Source: Dehalococcoidia bacterium
Lineage (GTDB): Bacteria > Chloroflexota > Dehalococcoidia > SZUA-161 > SpSt-899
Length of the DNA stretch: 23,340 nucleotides
Direction: 5' to 3'
Assembly (NCBI GenBank): GCA_023271485.1
Contig: JALPXT010000006.1
Coordinates: forward strand, 1 to 23,340
Positions 8,097-14,434 of this stretch are shown here, piece by piece. Numbering within the stretch: position 1 is the first letter of the stretch; each line of letters begins with the position of its first letter. The translations under genes were made by a program, and so were the position numbers. Below the pieces are notes generated by a model. It did not search any database. It had not been told where the DNA came from and saw only the letters and a list, made by a program, of their open reading frames with translations.

Positions 8097-8183
8097 ACAC
8101 TATCTTTGCACTTTATATCTAGCAGTAACCCGCTGAGAGGGGCAAAACCGTATCTGGCTGAGGGAAAAGTGCAAACATAGTGT
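8097..8183 (+). promoter_or_regulatory. Structured 5' leader, riboswitch-like, upstream of pckG
   Basis: Arms 8097-8114 and 8166-8183 are complementary at 17 of 18 positions and enclose 51 nt. That interior holds a CCC/GGG mini-hairpin and two related motifs, GCTGAGAGGGG and GGCTGAGGGA. Because the upstream promoter starts transcription at about the first arm, the RNA would fold into a long closing helix around an internal domain, about 63 nt before the pckG start codon. This is the layout of a cis-regulatory RNA. The CUGAGA recalls TPP elements, but the other conserved TPP blocks are absent. A miniature inverted-repeat element is the main alternative. Confidence 0.4.
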
Positions 8184-8246
8184 TAGATCCGTTATAATAC
8201 AAATCAGCAGTATAGAATCAACTCCAGAGATAGGCGTGGAGGTATT

Positions 8247-9159
8247 ATGGTTTCTCCAGAACATTCCAAGAATAGGAAGCTGCGGAGCTGGGTTCAGGAA
8301 ATGGCCGGCCTTTGCAAGCCGGACAGCGTGTACTGGTGCGATGGTTCGTAAAAAGAATATGACGAGTTGTGTAATCTGCTGGCGAATTCTCAAACTTTTA
8401 TCAGGTCGATTGCTTCGGTTATGGCGAGAGATGAAGGCTGGCTTGCCGAGCACATGCTTATTCTAGGGGTAGAATCGCCTCAGGGAGAGAAGACCTATGT
8501 GGCCGCTGCCTTTCCCAGCGCCTGCGGCAAGACCAATTTTGCCATGCTGGTTCCACCGGACTCCTTTGAGGGCTGGAAGGTCACAACCGTAGGTGACGAT
8601 ATCGCTTGGATCAAGCCTGGGGAAGACGGTAGCCTCTATGCGATAAATCCAGAGAGTGGCTTTTTTGGGGTAGCTCCGGGAACTTCGGTGCAATTGAATC
8701 CAAACGCCATGGCTGCACTCAGTGAGAACGCTATTTTTACCAACTGGAATTACGGGGTTTATATGGCGGCCACTATGGGTTCGGAGACCGCCACGAATTT
8801 TCAGCGTCAACTGGTTTCGCCAGGACGAAGACGGCAGATTTCTGTGGCCTGGATTTGGAGAAAATATGCGGGTCTTGAAATGGATTGTCGATCGTGCCAA
8901 TGGCCGTGCCGTTGGGGTTGAAAGTCCCCAGGGATGGATGCCGCGCTACGAGGATATCGAATGGCAAGGCTTGAACAACTTCGAACCTGAAGCGTTTAAG
9001 GAACTGATGTCGGTGGATCGCAACAAATGGATGAATGAAATCCTGTCTCATGACGAGTTATTTATCAAACTCTACGATCGGCTGCCTAAGGAACTCATAT
9101 TCGTCCGTGAATTGACCCTCTCCAGCCTGTGGCGATCTCCAGAGCACTGGGAAATCTGA
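8247..9159 (+). pseudogene. pckG: GTP-type phosphoenolpyruvate carboxykinase pseudogene
   Basis: The parent enzyme converts oxaloacetate and GTP to PEP, CO2 and GDP in gluconeogenesis. A good ribosome binding site (GGAGG, 8238-8242) and an ATG at 8247 start a family-typical N-terminus (KPDSVYWCDGS), which meets TAA at 8349-8351 where the family has an acidic residue. The same frame resumes and jumps from about residue 50 straight to RSIASVMARDEGWLAEHM. It passes the GTP/PEP site FPSACGKTNFAML, jumps again after ENAIFTN to NYGVYMAATMGSET, then changes frame at a third deletion near 8800. The C-terminal part (VNWFRQDEDGRFLWPGFGEN to HWEI) is read in another frame up to 9159. About half of the roughly 600-residue protein is missing, so it is inactive. 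Confidence 0.9.
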
Positions 9160-9343
9160 GAATGCTGGTTAATGTGCCGGGCAGATGGGACGAGTGTCGA
9201 TCTCCATAATGCTCTTGTCTTTCTTATCCCGCAGGTATTTGATATACTGTATCTGGGCCACTGCCAGCATTCCTGTCCTGCTTGCTGTTATCGGTTCTCA
9301 ACAGACCTGTCCTCGCGAATGCGGGGAAGGGTACTATGTAAAC

Positions 9344-10429
9344 ATGCTGCCATCGCTTATTATCAAGGATAAAGAAATCCCCTGTCCTATCATTCAGGGT
9401 GGAATGGGCGTGGGGGTGTCATTGTATCCGCTTGCAAGAGCAGTTACAAGAGAGGGCGGGCTTGGTGTTGTATCAAGCGCCTGTCTGGATAGGCTTGTAT
9501 CAGAAAGAAAAGGAAAGAGAATCAATATTTATGATGCTGTATATGAAGAAATTTCACTTGCAAAAGCATTGGGCGGTCCTGTTGGCATCAATATCATGGT
9601 TGCTCTTGTCAAGAGTTATGCAGATTCCGTAAGAGCAGCTATTGACGCGGGAGTAGATGCCATTATCTCTGGAGCAGGATTGCCGCTAAACCTCCCGGCA
9701 ATTCAGAAACCGAAAGACACGGCATTGATACCTATTGTGTCATCCGCAAGGGCGCTGAAGATAATATGCGAAAAGTGGGGTAGATTTGGATACAGGCCGG
9801 ATGCTGCCGTGCTTGAGGGGCCTTTGGCCGGGGGGCATCTTGGATTTAAATTTGACCAAATAGGTCTTGAATCCAATCAACTGGAGAACCTTTTGCCTCT
9901 AGTTAAGGAGGTAGCGGAAAAATATGGTGACTTTCCTGTTATTGTTGCGGGCGGGATTTATACACATGAAGACATGGTAAGGTTTTTGGCCATGGGGGCT
10001 GATGGTGTCCAGATGGGAACAAGATTTCTGGCAACTGAAGAAAGCAGTGCCAATCCTGGATATAAACTTGCTGTTGTCGGATGCACAGAAAAAGATATTG
10101 TAATTGCTGATCCAGACAAAAATCCTCCGGGATCTCCGTGCAAACTGCCGTTTAGGGTGATAAGGCAATCAGCGATGTTTCAGAATTGCCGATTCCGCAA
10201 ACCTAAATGCAGTGAAGGTTATGTCCTGCTTAGAGATAAAGAAGGCAAATTCACCCGTTGTCTTGCGAGGGAGAGTAACGAGGACTGCTTTTGCATATGC
10301 AACGGTCTTTTGAGTTCTGCTGGATACAACACAGAAAAGGAAATGCCCCTTTGGACTGTTGGCACCAATGCTTACAGGGTTAATGAGATACTTCCTGTTA
10401 AGGTTCTAATGGACGAGTTAAGAGGCTAG
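9344..10429 (+). CDS. Nitronate monooxygenase / 2-nitropropane dioxygenase family FMN protein
   Basis: This 361-residue TIM-barrel flavoprotein carries the family blocks PIIQGGMGVGVS (near residue 15), GPLAGGHLGF and FPVIVAGGIYTHEDM...GADGVQMGTRF. The family oxidises alkyl nitronates, but related proteins include FabK-type enoyl-ACP reductases, so the substrate is not certain. The frame is open from 9185, but homologous sequence begins at the ATG at 9344, preceded by GGAAGGG. The C-terminal third is unusual, with eight cysteines in about 80 residues (including DCFCIC), suggesting a metal or Fe-S site. Its AT-rich codon use differs from the ribosomal genes, consistent with transfer. The last nine codons lie in a 42-bp repeat found again at 11669. 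Confidence 0.85.
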   Translation: MLPSLIIKDKEIPCPIIQGGMGVGVSLYPLARAVTREGGLGVVSSACLDRLVSERKGKRINIYDAVYEEISLAKALGGPVGINIMVALVKSYADSVRAAIDAGVDAIISGAGLPLNLPAIQKPKDTALIPIVSSARALKIICEKWGRFGYRPDAAVLEGPLAGGHLGFKFDQIGLESNQLENLLPLVKEVAEKYGDFPVIVAGGIYTHEDMVRFLAMGADGVQMGTRFLATEESSANPGYKLAVVGCTEKDIVIADPDKNPPGSPCKLPFRVIRQSAMFQNCRFRKPKCSEGYVLLRDKEGKFTRCLARESNEDCFCICNGLLSSAGYNTEKEMPLWTVGTNAYRVNEILPVKVLMDELRG

Positions 10430-10439
10430 TTCGAAGCAT
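10398..10439. repeat. 42-bp direct repeat, copy 1 (3' end of the nitronate monooxygenase gene)
   Basis: This copy spans the last codons, the TAG stop and 10 bp beyond. It matches 11669-11710 at 40 of 42 positions in the same orientation. The identity stops abruptly on both sides. Confidence 0.9.
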
Positions 10440-10552
10440 TCCTGCAGCCAAACCTGCGTATCGTCTTCTGCGCGAACCGGAAGGTGGCAAATGAGTGGAC
10501 GCGGCACTATTTTGCTTCCGTATGGGACCTGACGCAGGGGATGGGCGAGTGA
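10430..10552 (+). pseudogene. 40-codon open extension after the stop, possible nuclease-tail fragment
   Basis: The reading frame of the preceding gene continues after its TAG for 40 codons to TGA at 10550. It encodes FLQPNLRIVFCANRKVAN followed by EWTRHYF, which resembles the C-terminal strand-helix of ERCC4-type nuclease domains (hydrophobic strand, then NRK and a helix). The match is by eye only. No start codon or ribosome binding site is present, so this is best read as debris fused behind the stop. Confidence 0.25.
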
Positions 10553-10665
10553 GGGTCACGTAGAACTATGACTGATATTCCTTTGCCACCGGGAAATAAT
10601 ATCTGAGGCAAATGAGGCAGTTGACCGATTCTTGAGCTATCATCGATTTAACTGAAGGGCGATGA

Positions 10666-11529
10666 CTATTGCTCACTTGCCCAGATGGGACTAAGAACCA
10701 CCCATTGCTCAGGACAACTTCTGATATACTTCTCCATGACCTTAACAATCTGCTCCATGTTTTTCTCCCTAGCCGCATTTCCAGCGGGGATAACATCGAT
10801 GGCCGGCTCAAAATATACATCATACCGGCCATCCCCTCGGCGCAGGTTGAAGGCAGGTACAACAGCCGCTTCTGTCCGCATTGCGGTATGCACAGCAGCC
10901 CAGGGCATGAGAGTCTCTTCAGAAAAGAAATCCAACTTTAATCCATTCTTTGCAATATTACGGTCGGAAACGAGCAATACCGCTTCACCACGACGGAGAG
11001 ACTGTCTGAGCACCTCCAACACACCTGAGTGAGCAGGAAGGAAAGCTACACCATTGGTCTCCCTCAGGGCGGTGATATAATTAAGCAAAGGCGGTGGTTG
11101 CAGGGGTTCAACCAGAACTGTTGTTTTTATCGAGCGTATCGCTAATATCTGCGCAGCTATATCAAAACTGCCCAGATGTGCCGTGACCAGGATAACCCCC
11201 TTACCCTTCTCCATGGCATCCTCCAGATTGTGCCAGCCGTGGACTGTTATGCAACTCTCTATGTCATGGAGTTTCATGTGCGGTATCTTGATAAGGTCAA
11301 AATAGTTCTTAGCCACATTCCTTAACACACCTCGCACATGCTGTCTTAGCGTAGCATCATCTGTTTCCGATCCCAGGACATGCCTCATGTTGTCTGTAAT
11401 TGCGGCCCTCAGCGCTGGGGACAGCATGTAAACGGTATCTGCGATTAAACACGCGATTAAATAGCCGACTTTCTTTGGTAAGTAGGACACGGTGAATCCT
11501 GCAATCCTAAACGCATAGTATTTCCACAT
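10666..11529 (-). CDS. LpxL/HtrB-family lysophospholipid acyltransferase
   Basis: This 287-residue protein has the HX4D acyltransferase motif as HLGSFD (His118, Asp123), followed at a distance by LVSDRNI and FFSEETLMPWAA, the later conserved blocks of the LpxL/PatA-like family. An N-terminal hydrophobic region (about 10-37) should anchor it to the inner face of the membrane, where it would acylate a lipid A-like or glycolipid acceptor. Without lipid A genes in view, a phosphatidylinositol-mannoside-like or other glycolipid substrate is equally possible. I chose the ATG at 11529, with AGAGAGG upstream, over an in-frame TTG at 11583 because the family N-terminus begins there. It converges with the nitronate monooxygenase gene and is bracketed by a 42-bp direct repeat. 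Confidence 0.85.
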   Translation of the reverse strand: MWKYYAFRIAGFTVSYLPKKVGYLIACLIADTVYMLSPALRAAITDNMRHVLGSETDDATLRQHVRGVLRNVAKNYFDLIKIPHMKLHDIESCITVHGWHNLEDAMEKGKGVILVTAHLGSFDIAAQILAIRSIKTTVLVEPLQPPPLLNYITALRETNGVAFLPAHSGVLEVLRQSLRRGEAVLLVSDRNIAKNGLKLDFFSEETLMPWAAVHTAMRTEAAVVPAFNLRRGDGRYDVYFEPAIDVIPAGNAAREKNMEQIVKVMEKYIRSCPEQWVVLSPIWASEQ

Positions 11530-11668
11530 TCGATTATACCTCTCTGCAGCAATATTACCACCACTGAATACCGCCACTTCCAATTATAAAGGTTCCAGAT
11601 AGAATAGGGAAGTCTCCGATTTGAATCATCTAACTTGGGCGAGCCGGGGGCAAGGAGAGGCTCACAGA
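11530..11668. other. Intergenic stretch upstream of the acyltransferase
   Basis: Two TATAAT sequences occur on the minus strand (one ending near 11583, one just before the ATG), but no convincing -35 is paired with either. No gene is visible. Confidence 0.3.
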
Positions 11669-11710
11669 TTAAGGTTCGAATGGACGAGTTAAAAGGCTAG
11701 TTCGAAGCAT
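11669..11710. repeat. 42-bp direct repeat, copy 2
   Basis: Same orientation as 10398-10439 with two substitutions. It could still encode KVRMDELKG and a TAG stop, against KVLMDELRG in copy 1, but nothing upstream continues that gene. It is thus an orphan 3' end, and together the two copies bracket 1.23 kb containing the acyltransferase. Confidence 0.9.
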
Positions 11711-11734
11711 AGGACACAACTGCTTTAGGGGGTT

Positions 11735-11755
11735 TCAGGGGGAGAATCCCCCTGA
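11735..11755 (-). terminator. Hairpin just downstream of tRNA-Ala, possible terminator
   Basis: TCAGGGGGA and TCCCCCTGA form a perfect 9-bp stem with a 3-nt loop, starting 7 bp beyond the tRNA 3' end. On the minus strand no T-tract follows, so termination there would be weak or Rho-assisted; on the plus strand TGATTTT follows. It may act in either direction, or in tRNA 3' processing. Confidence 0.4.
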
Positions 11756-11761
11756 TGATTT

Positions 11762-11837
11762 TGGTGGAGCTGGGGGGACTCGAACCCCCGACCTTTTGAC
11801 TGCCAGTCAAACGCTCTCCCAATTGAGCTACAGCCCC
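11762..11837 (-). tRNA. tRNA-Ala, anticodon GGC
   Basis: The 76-nt minus-strand sequence folds as a full cloverleaf. The acceptor GGGGCTG/CAGCTCC contains the G3-U70 wobble pair that identifies alanine tRNAs. The anticodon arm is TTTGA CTGGCAG TCAAA with GGC in the loop, and the T-arm contains GGTTCGAGTCC. The discriminator is A and CCA is encoded. It decodes GCC and GCU. It sits between the accessory region and the ribosomal cluster. Confidence 0.97.
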
Positions 11838-11844
11838 ATCGATT

Positions 11845-11930
11845 GAGTTTCGAGTTCTGAGTATCGAGTTCCGAGGACATCCGAACTCGAACCTCCAAAC
11901 TCAGAACTCAGAACTGAGTCCTGAATACTG
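11845..11930. repeat. Head-to-head heptamer array A (tRNA-Ala/HNH gap)
   Basis: Five units in strict 7-nt register (GAGTTTC, GAGTTCT, GAGTATC, GAGTTCC, GAGGACA; 11845-11879) face seven inverted units (CGAACTC, GAACCTC, CAAACTC, AGAACTC, AGAACTG, AGTCCTG, AATACTG; 11882-11930). ACTC-like cores recur at 11885, 11892, 11899, 11906, 11913, 11920 and 11927. The arms pair, for example 11852-11862 with 11899-11909 over 11 perfect bp. The inverted arm runs into the 3' end of the HNH gene. Confidence 0.8.
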
Positions 11931-12452
11931 ACAACTTGCTCCCATGCTGCCGGAGAAAACCAGGTATTTTTGCCATTCCGGGGGAGCGCGGAAGGGATAA
12001 ACGACATAATGGCCGGCCGGTGGTGGCTGGAATGGCTTTCTCAACAGCTTCATCCCCGCTTCCCTGGGGGTACGACCCGCTTTGCGTTGATTGCAGGTCT
12101 TGCAGGCGGTGACCACGTTGTCCCATGTGTGCTCTCCGTCCATGTGCCGCGGAAGGACATGGTCCAAAGTTACCTCGCGGGTCTGCCGGCCACAGTATTG
12201 GCAGGTATACTGATCACGGATGAAAACCATTCGCCGTGTCAGCTTTGCCTGTGGGCGCGGCCGTTTGATCATATGAGCCAGACGAACAACCGAGGGGGAT
12301 ATCATCGAGAAGGACGGACTTCGAATCACACTCGAATTGTTTTCGATCACTTCGGCCTTGTCCTGGAGGATCAATACGATAGCGCGCCTGACCCGGCAGA
12401 CATTGAGGGGCTCGAAGTTCTGGTTGAGAATCAACACGGGGTAATTTAACAT
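11901..12452 (-). CDS. HNH endonuclease domain protein
   Basis: This 183-residue protein has a zinc-braced HNH fold: CQYCG (Cys84, Cys87), LDHVLPR (Asp97, His98), W-DN (Asn112) and CKTCN (Cys117, Cys120). The N-terminal 70 residues (VLILNQNFEPLNVCRVRRA) are typical of a widespread chromosomal HNH subfamily often found beside housekeeping genes; its cellular role is unknown. The start is an ATG at 12452. The final residues (SGLSSEF) are encoded by the heptamer array that follows, so the original stop may have been elsewhere. It is last in the row after rpsI. Confidence 0.88.
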   Translation of the reverse strand: MLNYPVLILNQNFEPLNVCRVRRAIVLILQDKAEVIENNSSVIRSPSFSMISPSVVRLAHMIKRPRPQAKLTRRMVFIRDQYTCQYCGRQTREVTLDHVLPRHMDGEHTWDNVVTACKTCNQRKAGRTPREAGMKLLRKPFQPPPAGHYVVYPFRAPPEWQKYLVFSGSMGASCQYSGLSSEF

Positions 12453-12488
12453 CGCAGTTGCCTTAAACCAATTGACTCAACCGGGACA

Positions 12489-12887
12489 TTACCTCTTGCG
12501 ATATTGTTTTCTCTTACGGGCCCGCCTTAATCCGGGCTTCTGCCGCTCCTTGATCCGGGAGTCCCTGGTGAGAAGCCCCTGGCCGCGAAGCACAGCCCTG
12601 AGATCCTCGTCCACTTTGAGCAGGGCACGGCTGATGCCATGTCTTATCGCTCCGACCTGACCGGAGGTTCCCCCGCCACTCACCTTCGCCAGAATATCGA
12701 ATTTCCCCAGAGTATCTGTCACCGCGAGCGGTTGCAAGACCGTATCTCTGAAAGACCCTGCCCCGTAAGTCTTCTCGAAGGGCTTATCATTGACGGTGAT
12801 GATTCCAGTGCCCGGATAGAGCCTCACACGGGCTACGGCGCATTTTCTACGCCCGGTACCGTAAGAATATGATGACTGTTTGTCCAA
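12489..12887 (-). CDS. rpsI: 30S ribosomal protein S9
   Basis: 132 residues, with the S9 core YGTGRRKCAVARVRLYPGTG, GGGTSGQVGAIRHGI and the invariant basic tail ending in KRKQYRKR, whose last arginine reaches the P-site tRNA. The start is TTG at 12887, with GAGGAGGGT six bases upstream; that binding site overlaps the end of rplM. rplM and rpsI form the usual pair, here 1 bp apart. Confidence 0.96.
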   Translation of the reverse strand: MDKQSSYSYGTGRRKCAVARVRLYPGTGIITVNDKPFEKTYGAGSFRDTVLQPLAVTDTLGKFDILAKVSGGGTSGQVGAIRHGISRALLKVDEDLRAVLRGQGLLTRDSRIKERQKPGLRRARKRKQYRKR

Positions 12888-12888
12888 A

Positions 12889-13326
12889 CTAACCCTCCTC
12901 AGCCTCGCGTCTCGTTCTTATCTGGGCATGATGGGGATGTGTTGGCCCTTCATAGACCTTCAGCTTCCTGAACATCGCCCGCCCCAGCGGATTCTTGGGC
13001 AACATACCTCTCACGGCATGCTCGATAACCCTTGTGGGGTGTGCATCCATTAGCTTCTCGAAGGTTATCGACTTGATACCTCCGGGATAGCCCGTATGCC
13101 TCCAATAGGTCTTCTGGCTGGATTTATTCCCGGTCACCCGCACCTTCCCGGCATTGACCACGATAACGTAATCGCCGGTATCAAGATGGGGGGCATACAT
13201 CGGTTTATGCTTTCCTCTGAGCAGGTGAGCAACCTCGGTGGCCAAACGGCCCAGGGTTCTCCCGGAGGCATCGATTACGTGCCAGTCTCGCTTGATATCT
13301 GAAGCCTTAGTGCTATATGTTTTCAT
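12889..13326 (-). CDS. rplM: 50S ribosomal protein L13
   Basis: 145 residues starting MKTYSTKASDIKRDWHVIDA, with the L13 signatures GRLATEVAHLLRGK, GDYVIVVNA and AVRGMLPKNPLGR. The ATG at 13326 matches the family start better than an in-frame TTG at 13341. The gene overlaps the end of truA by 14 bp, so it is probably translated by coupling. L13 binds 23S rRNA early in large-subunit assembly. Confidence 0.96.
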   Translation of the reverse strand: MKTYSTKASDIKRDWHVIDASGRTLGRLATEVAHLLRGKHKPMYAPHLDTGDYVIVVNAGKVRVTGNKSSQKTYWRHTGYPGGIKSITFEKLMDAHPTRVIEHAVRGMLPKNPLGRAMFRKLKVYEGPTHPHHAQIRTRREAEEG

Positions 13327-14080
13327 AATCAGTAAATCCAATGTCAGAATAGTTGACCCTCATTAAGCAAAGCCCATGCGCCGGTGCTACCGGCTTTGCC
13401 GCTCCGATCAGGCCGGAGCCTGCCATCTCGCGGAACTCGTCCACCTCCATCTCCCCTGATCCGATCCTTAACAGACTTCCTGCTGTACGGCGTACCTGCT
13501 GAGGAAGGAATGCATTGGCCACCATATCAAAGAACATTAAACGGCCCTCTCGCCGCACCTCAGCTTTGAAGACGGTACGCACCGTGTTCTTCGCTCCACC
13601 TTCGTTGTTAGTGAAGGGCGCAAAATCATGTTGGCCGAGCAATATCTCACACGCTTTACTCATTGCCTCAGCATCCAGTTTCCCGGTCACACGGTATGCC
13701 CATCTACGATGCCGTGGTGAATGCACCGAATCATTGAGAATGGTATAGCGATATTCCCGGCTAAGTGCATCCCTCCGGACATCAAAACCCATCCCCACAT
13801 TGCAGGCACCTTTGATCGATATATCGGGTGGCAGATAGAAATTCAGCGCTCTCAGGAAGGTTAGCGGGGGAAGCGCTGAAGCGGTCTCGAAAGTTGCCAC
13901 CTGTCCCCATGCATGAACCCCGGCGTCGGTGCGGCCAGCCCCGTGGAGGCGAACCGCCTCCCCAGTAACTTTGAATATCGCCCTCTCCAGTTCTCCCTGT
14001 ATTGTGGGCACGTTAATCTGAATTTGAAATCCATGGTAGCTCGTGCCCTCGTATTCGATAAGCAAGGCAATCTTAGCCAA
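13313..14080 (-). CDS. truA: tRNA pseudouridine(38-40) synthase TruA
   Basis: 255 residues. The catalytic aspartate is Asp52 in GAGRTDAGVHAWGQV. Other family blocks are YEGTSYHGFQ at the N-terminus, SREYRYTI in the middle and FLPQQVRRTAGSLL near the end. It isomerises uridines 38-40 in the anticodon stem of many tRNAs. It starts with TTG two bp after the rplQ stop and lacks an obvious ribosome binding site, so expression probably depends on coupling. Its place between rplQ and rplM is a common gene order. Confidence 0.96.
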   Translation of the reverse strand: MAKIALLIEYEGTSYHGFQIQINVPTIQGELERAIFKVTGEAVRLHGAGRTDAGVHAWGQVATFETASALPPLTFLRALNFYLPPDISIKGACNVGMGFDVRRDALSREYRYTILNDSVHSPRHRRWAYRVTGKLDAEAMSKACEILLGQHDFAPFTNNEGGAKNTVRTVFKAEVRREGRLMFFDMVANAFLPQQVRRTAGSLLRIGSGEMEVDEFREMAGSGLIGAAKPVAPAHGLCLMRVNYSDIGFTDYENI

Positions 14081-14082
14081 TT

Positions 14083-14434
14083 CTAAACCAGCTCAAGCTG
14101 AATCTCCGGAGCCCCATCGCCGAGGCGCGGCCCCAGTCTCGCCATCCTGGTGTAGCCACCGGCTCTAGCGGCATACTTTGGCGCCACTTCATCGAATACC
14201 TTCTTAACCACGTCCTTATCCCTTATGAACGCCAGTGCCTGACGCCGCGCATTCAGGTCACCTGCTTTGCCTAAGGTGATCATTCTCTCGGCCAGGGAGC
14301 GAACCTCCTTGGCCTTGGCCTCAGTAGTGACGATCTTTCCATATCGCAGGAGATCTCTCACCTGATTACGGTATAGCGCTAACCGATGGCTTGTACTCCT
14401 GGAAAGTCTCCGTCCCGCCACCCCGGTGTCTCAT
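14083..14434 (-). CDS. rplQ: 50S ribosomal protein L17, apparent +1 frameshift near the start
   Basis: The conserved L17 N-terminus is MRHR-VAGRRL. Here MRHR is read from an ATG at 14434, preceded by GAGGGAGAA and overlapping the rpoA stop as ATGA, but VAGRRLSRSTSHRLAL follows only after a +1 shift at the G4 run 14424-14421. Dropping one G gives 116 residues, the normal size. The open frame alone could start at a GTG at 14421, giving 112 residues without MRHR or a ribosome binding site. The rest (LLRYGKIVTTEAKAKEVRSLAE) is normal L17. Sequence error is the likeliest cause. Confidence 0.92.

Noticed and set aside
8097..8183. TPP riboswitch
   Set aside because: A CUGAGA-like motif is present, but the other conserved TPP elements (the ACCUGAU-type block and the GGAUAAUGCCAGCG-type block) are missing.
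9185..9343. N-terminal 53-residue extension of the nitronate monooxygenase
   Set aside because: Homologous sequence starts at MLPSLIIKDKEIPC; the upstream frame is simply open and includes the end of the pckG remnant region.
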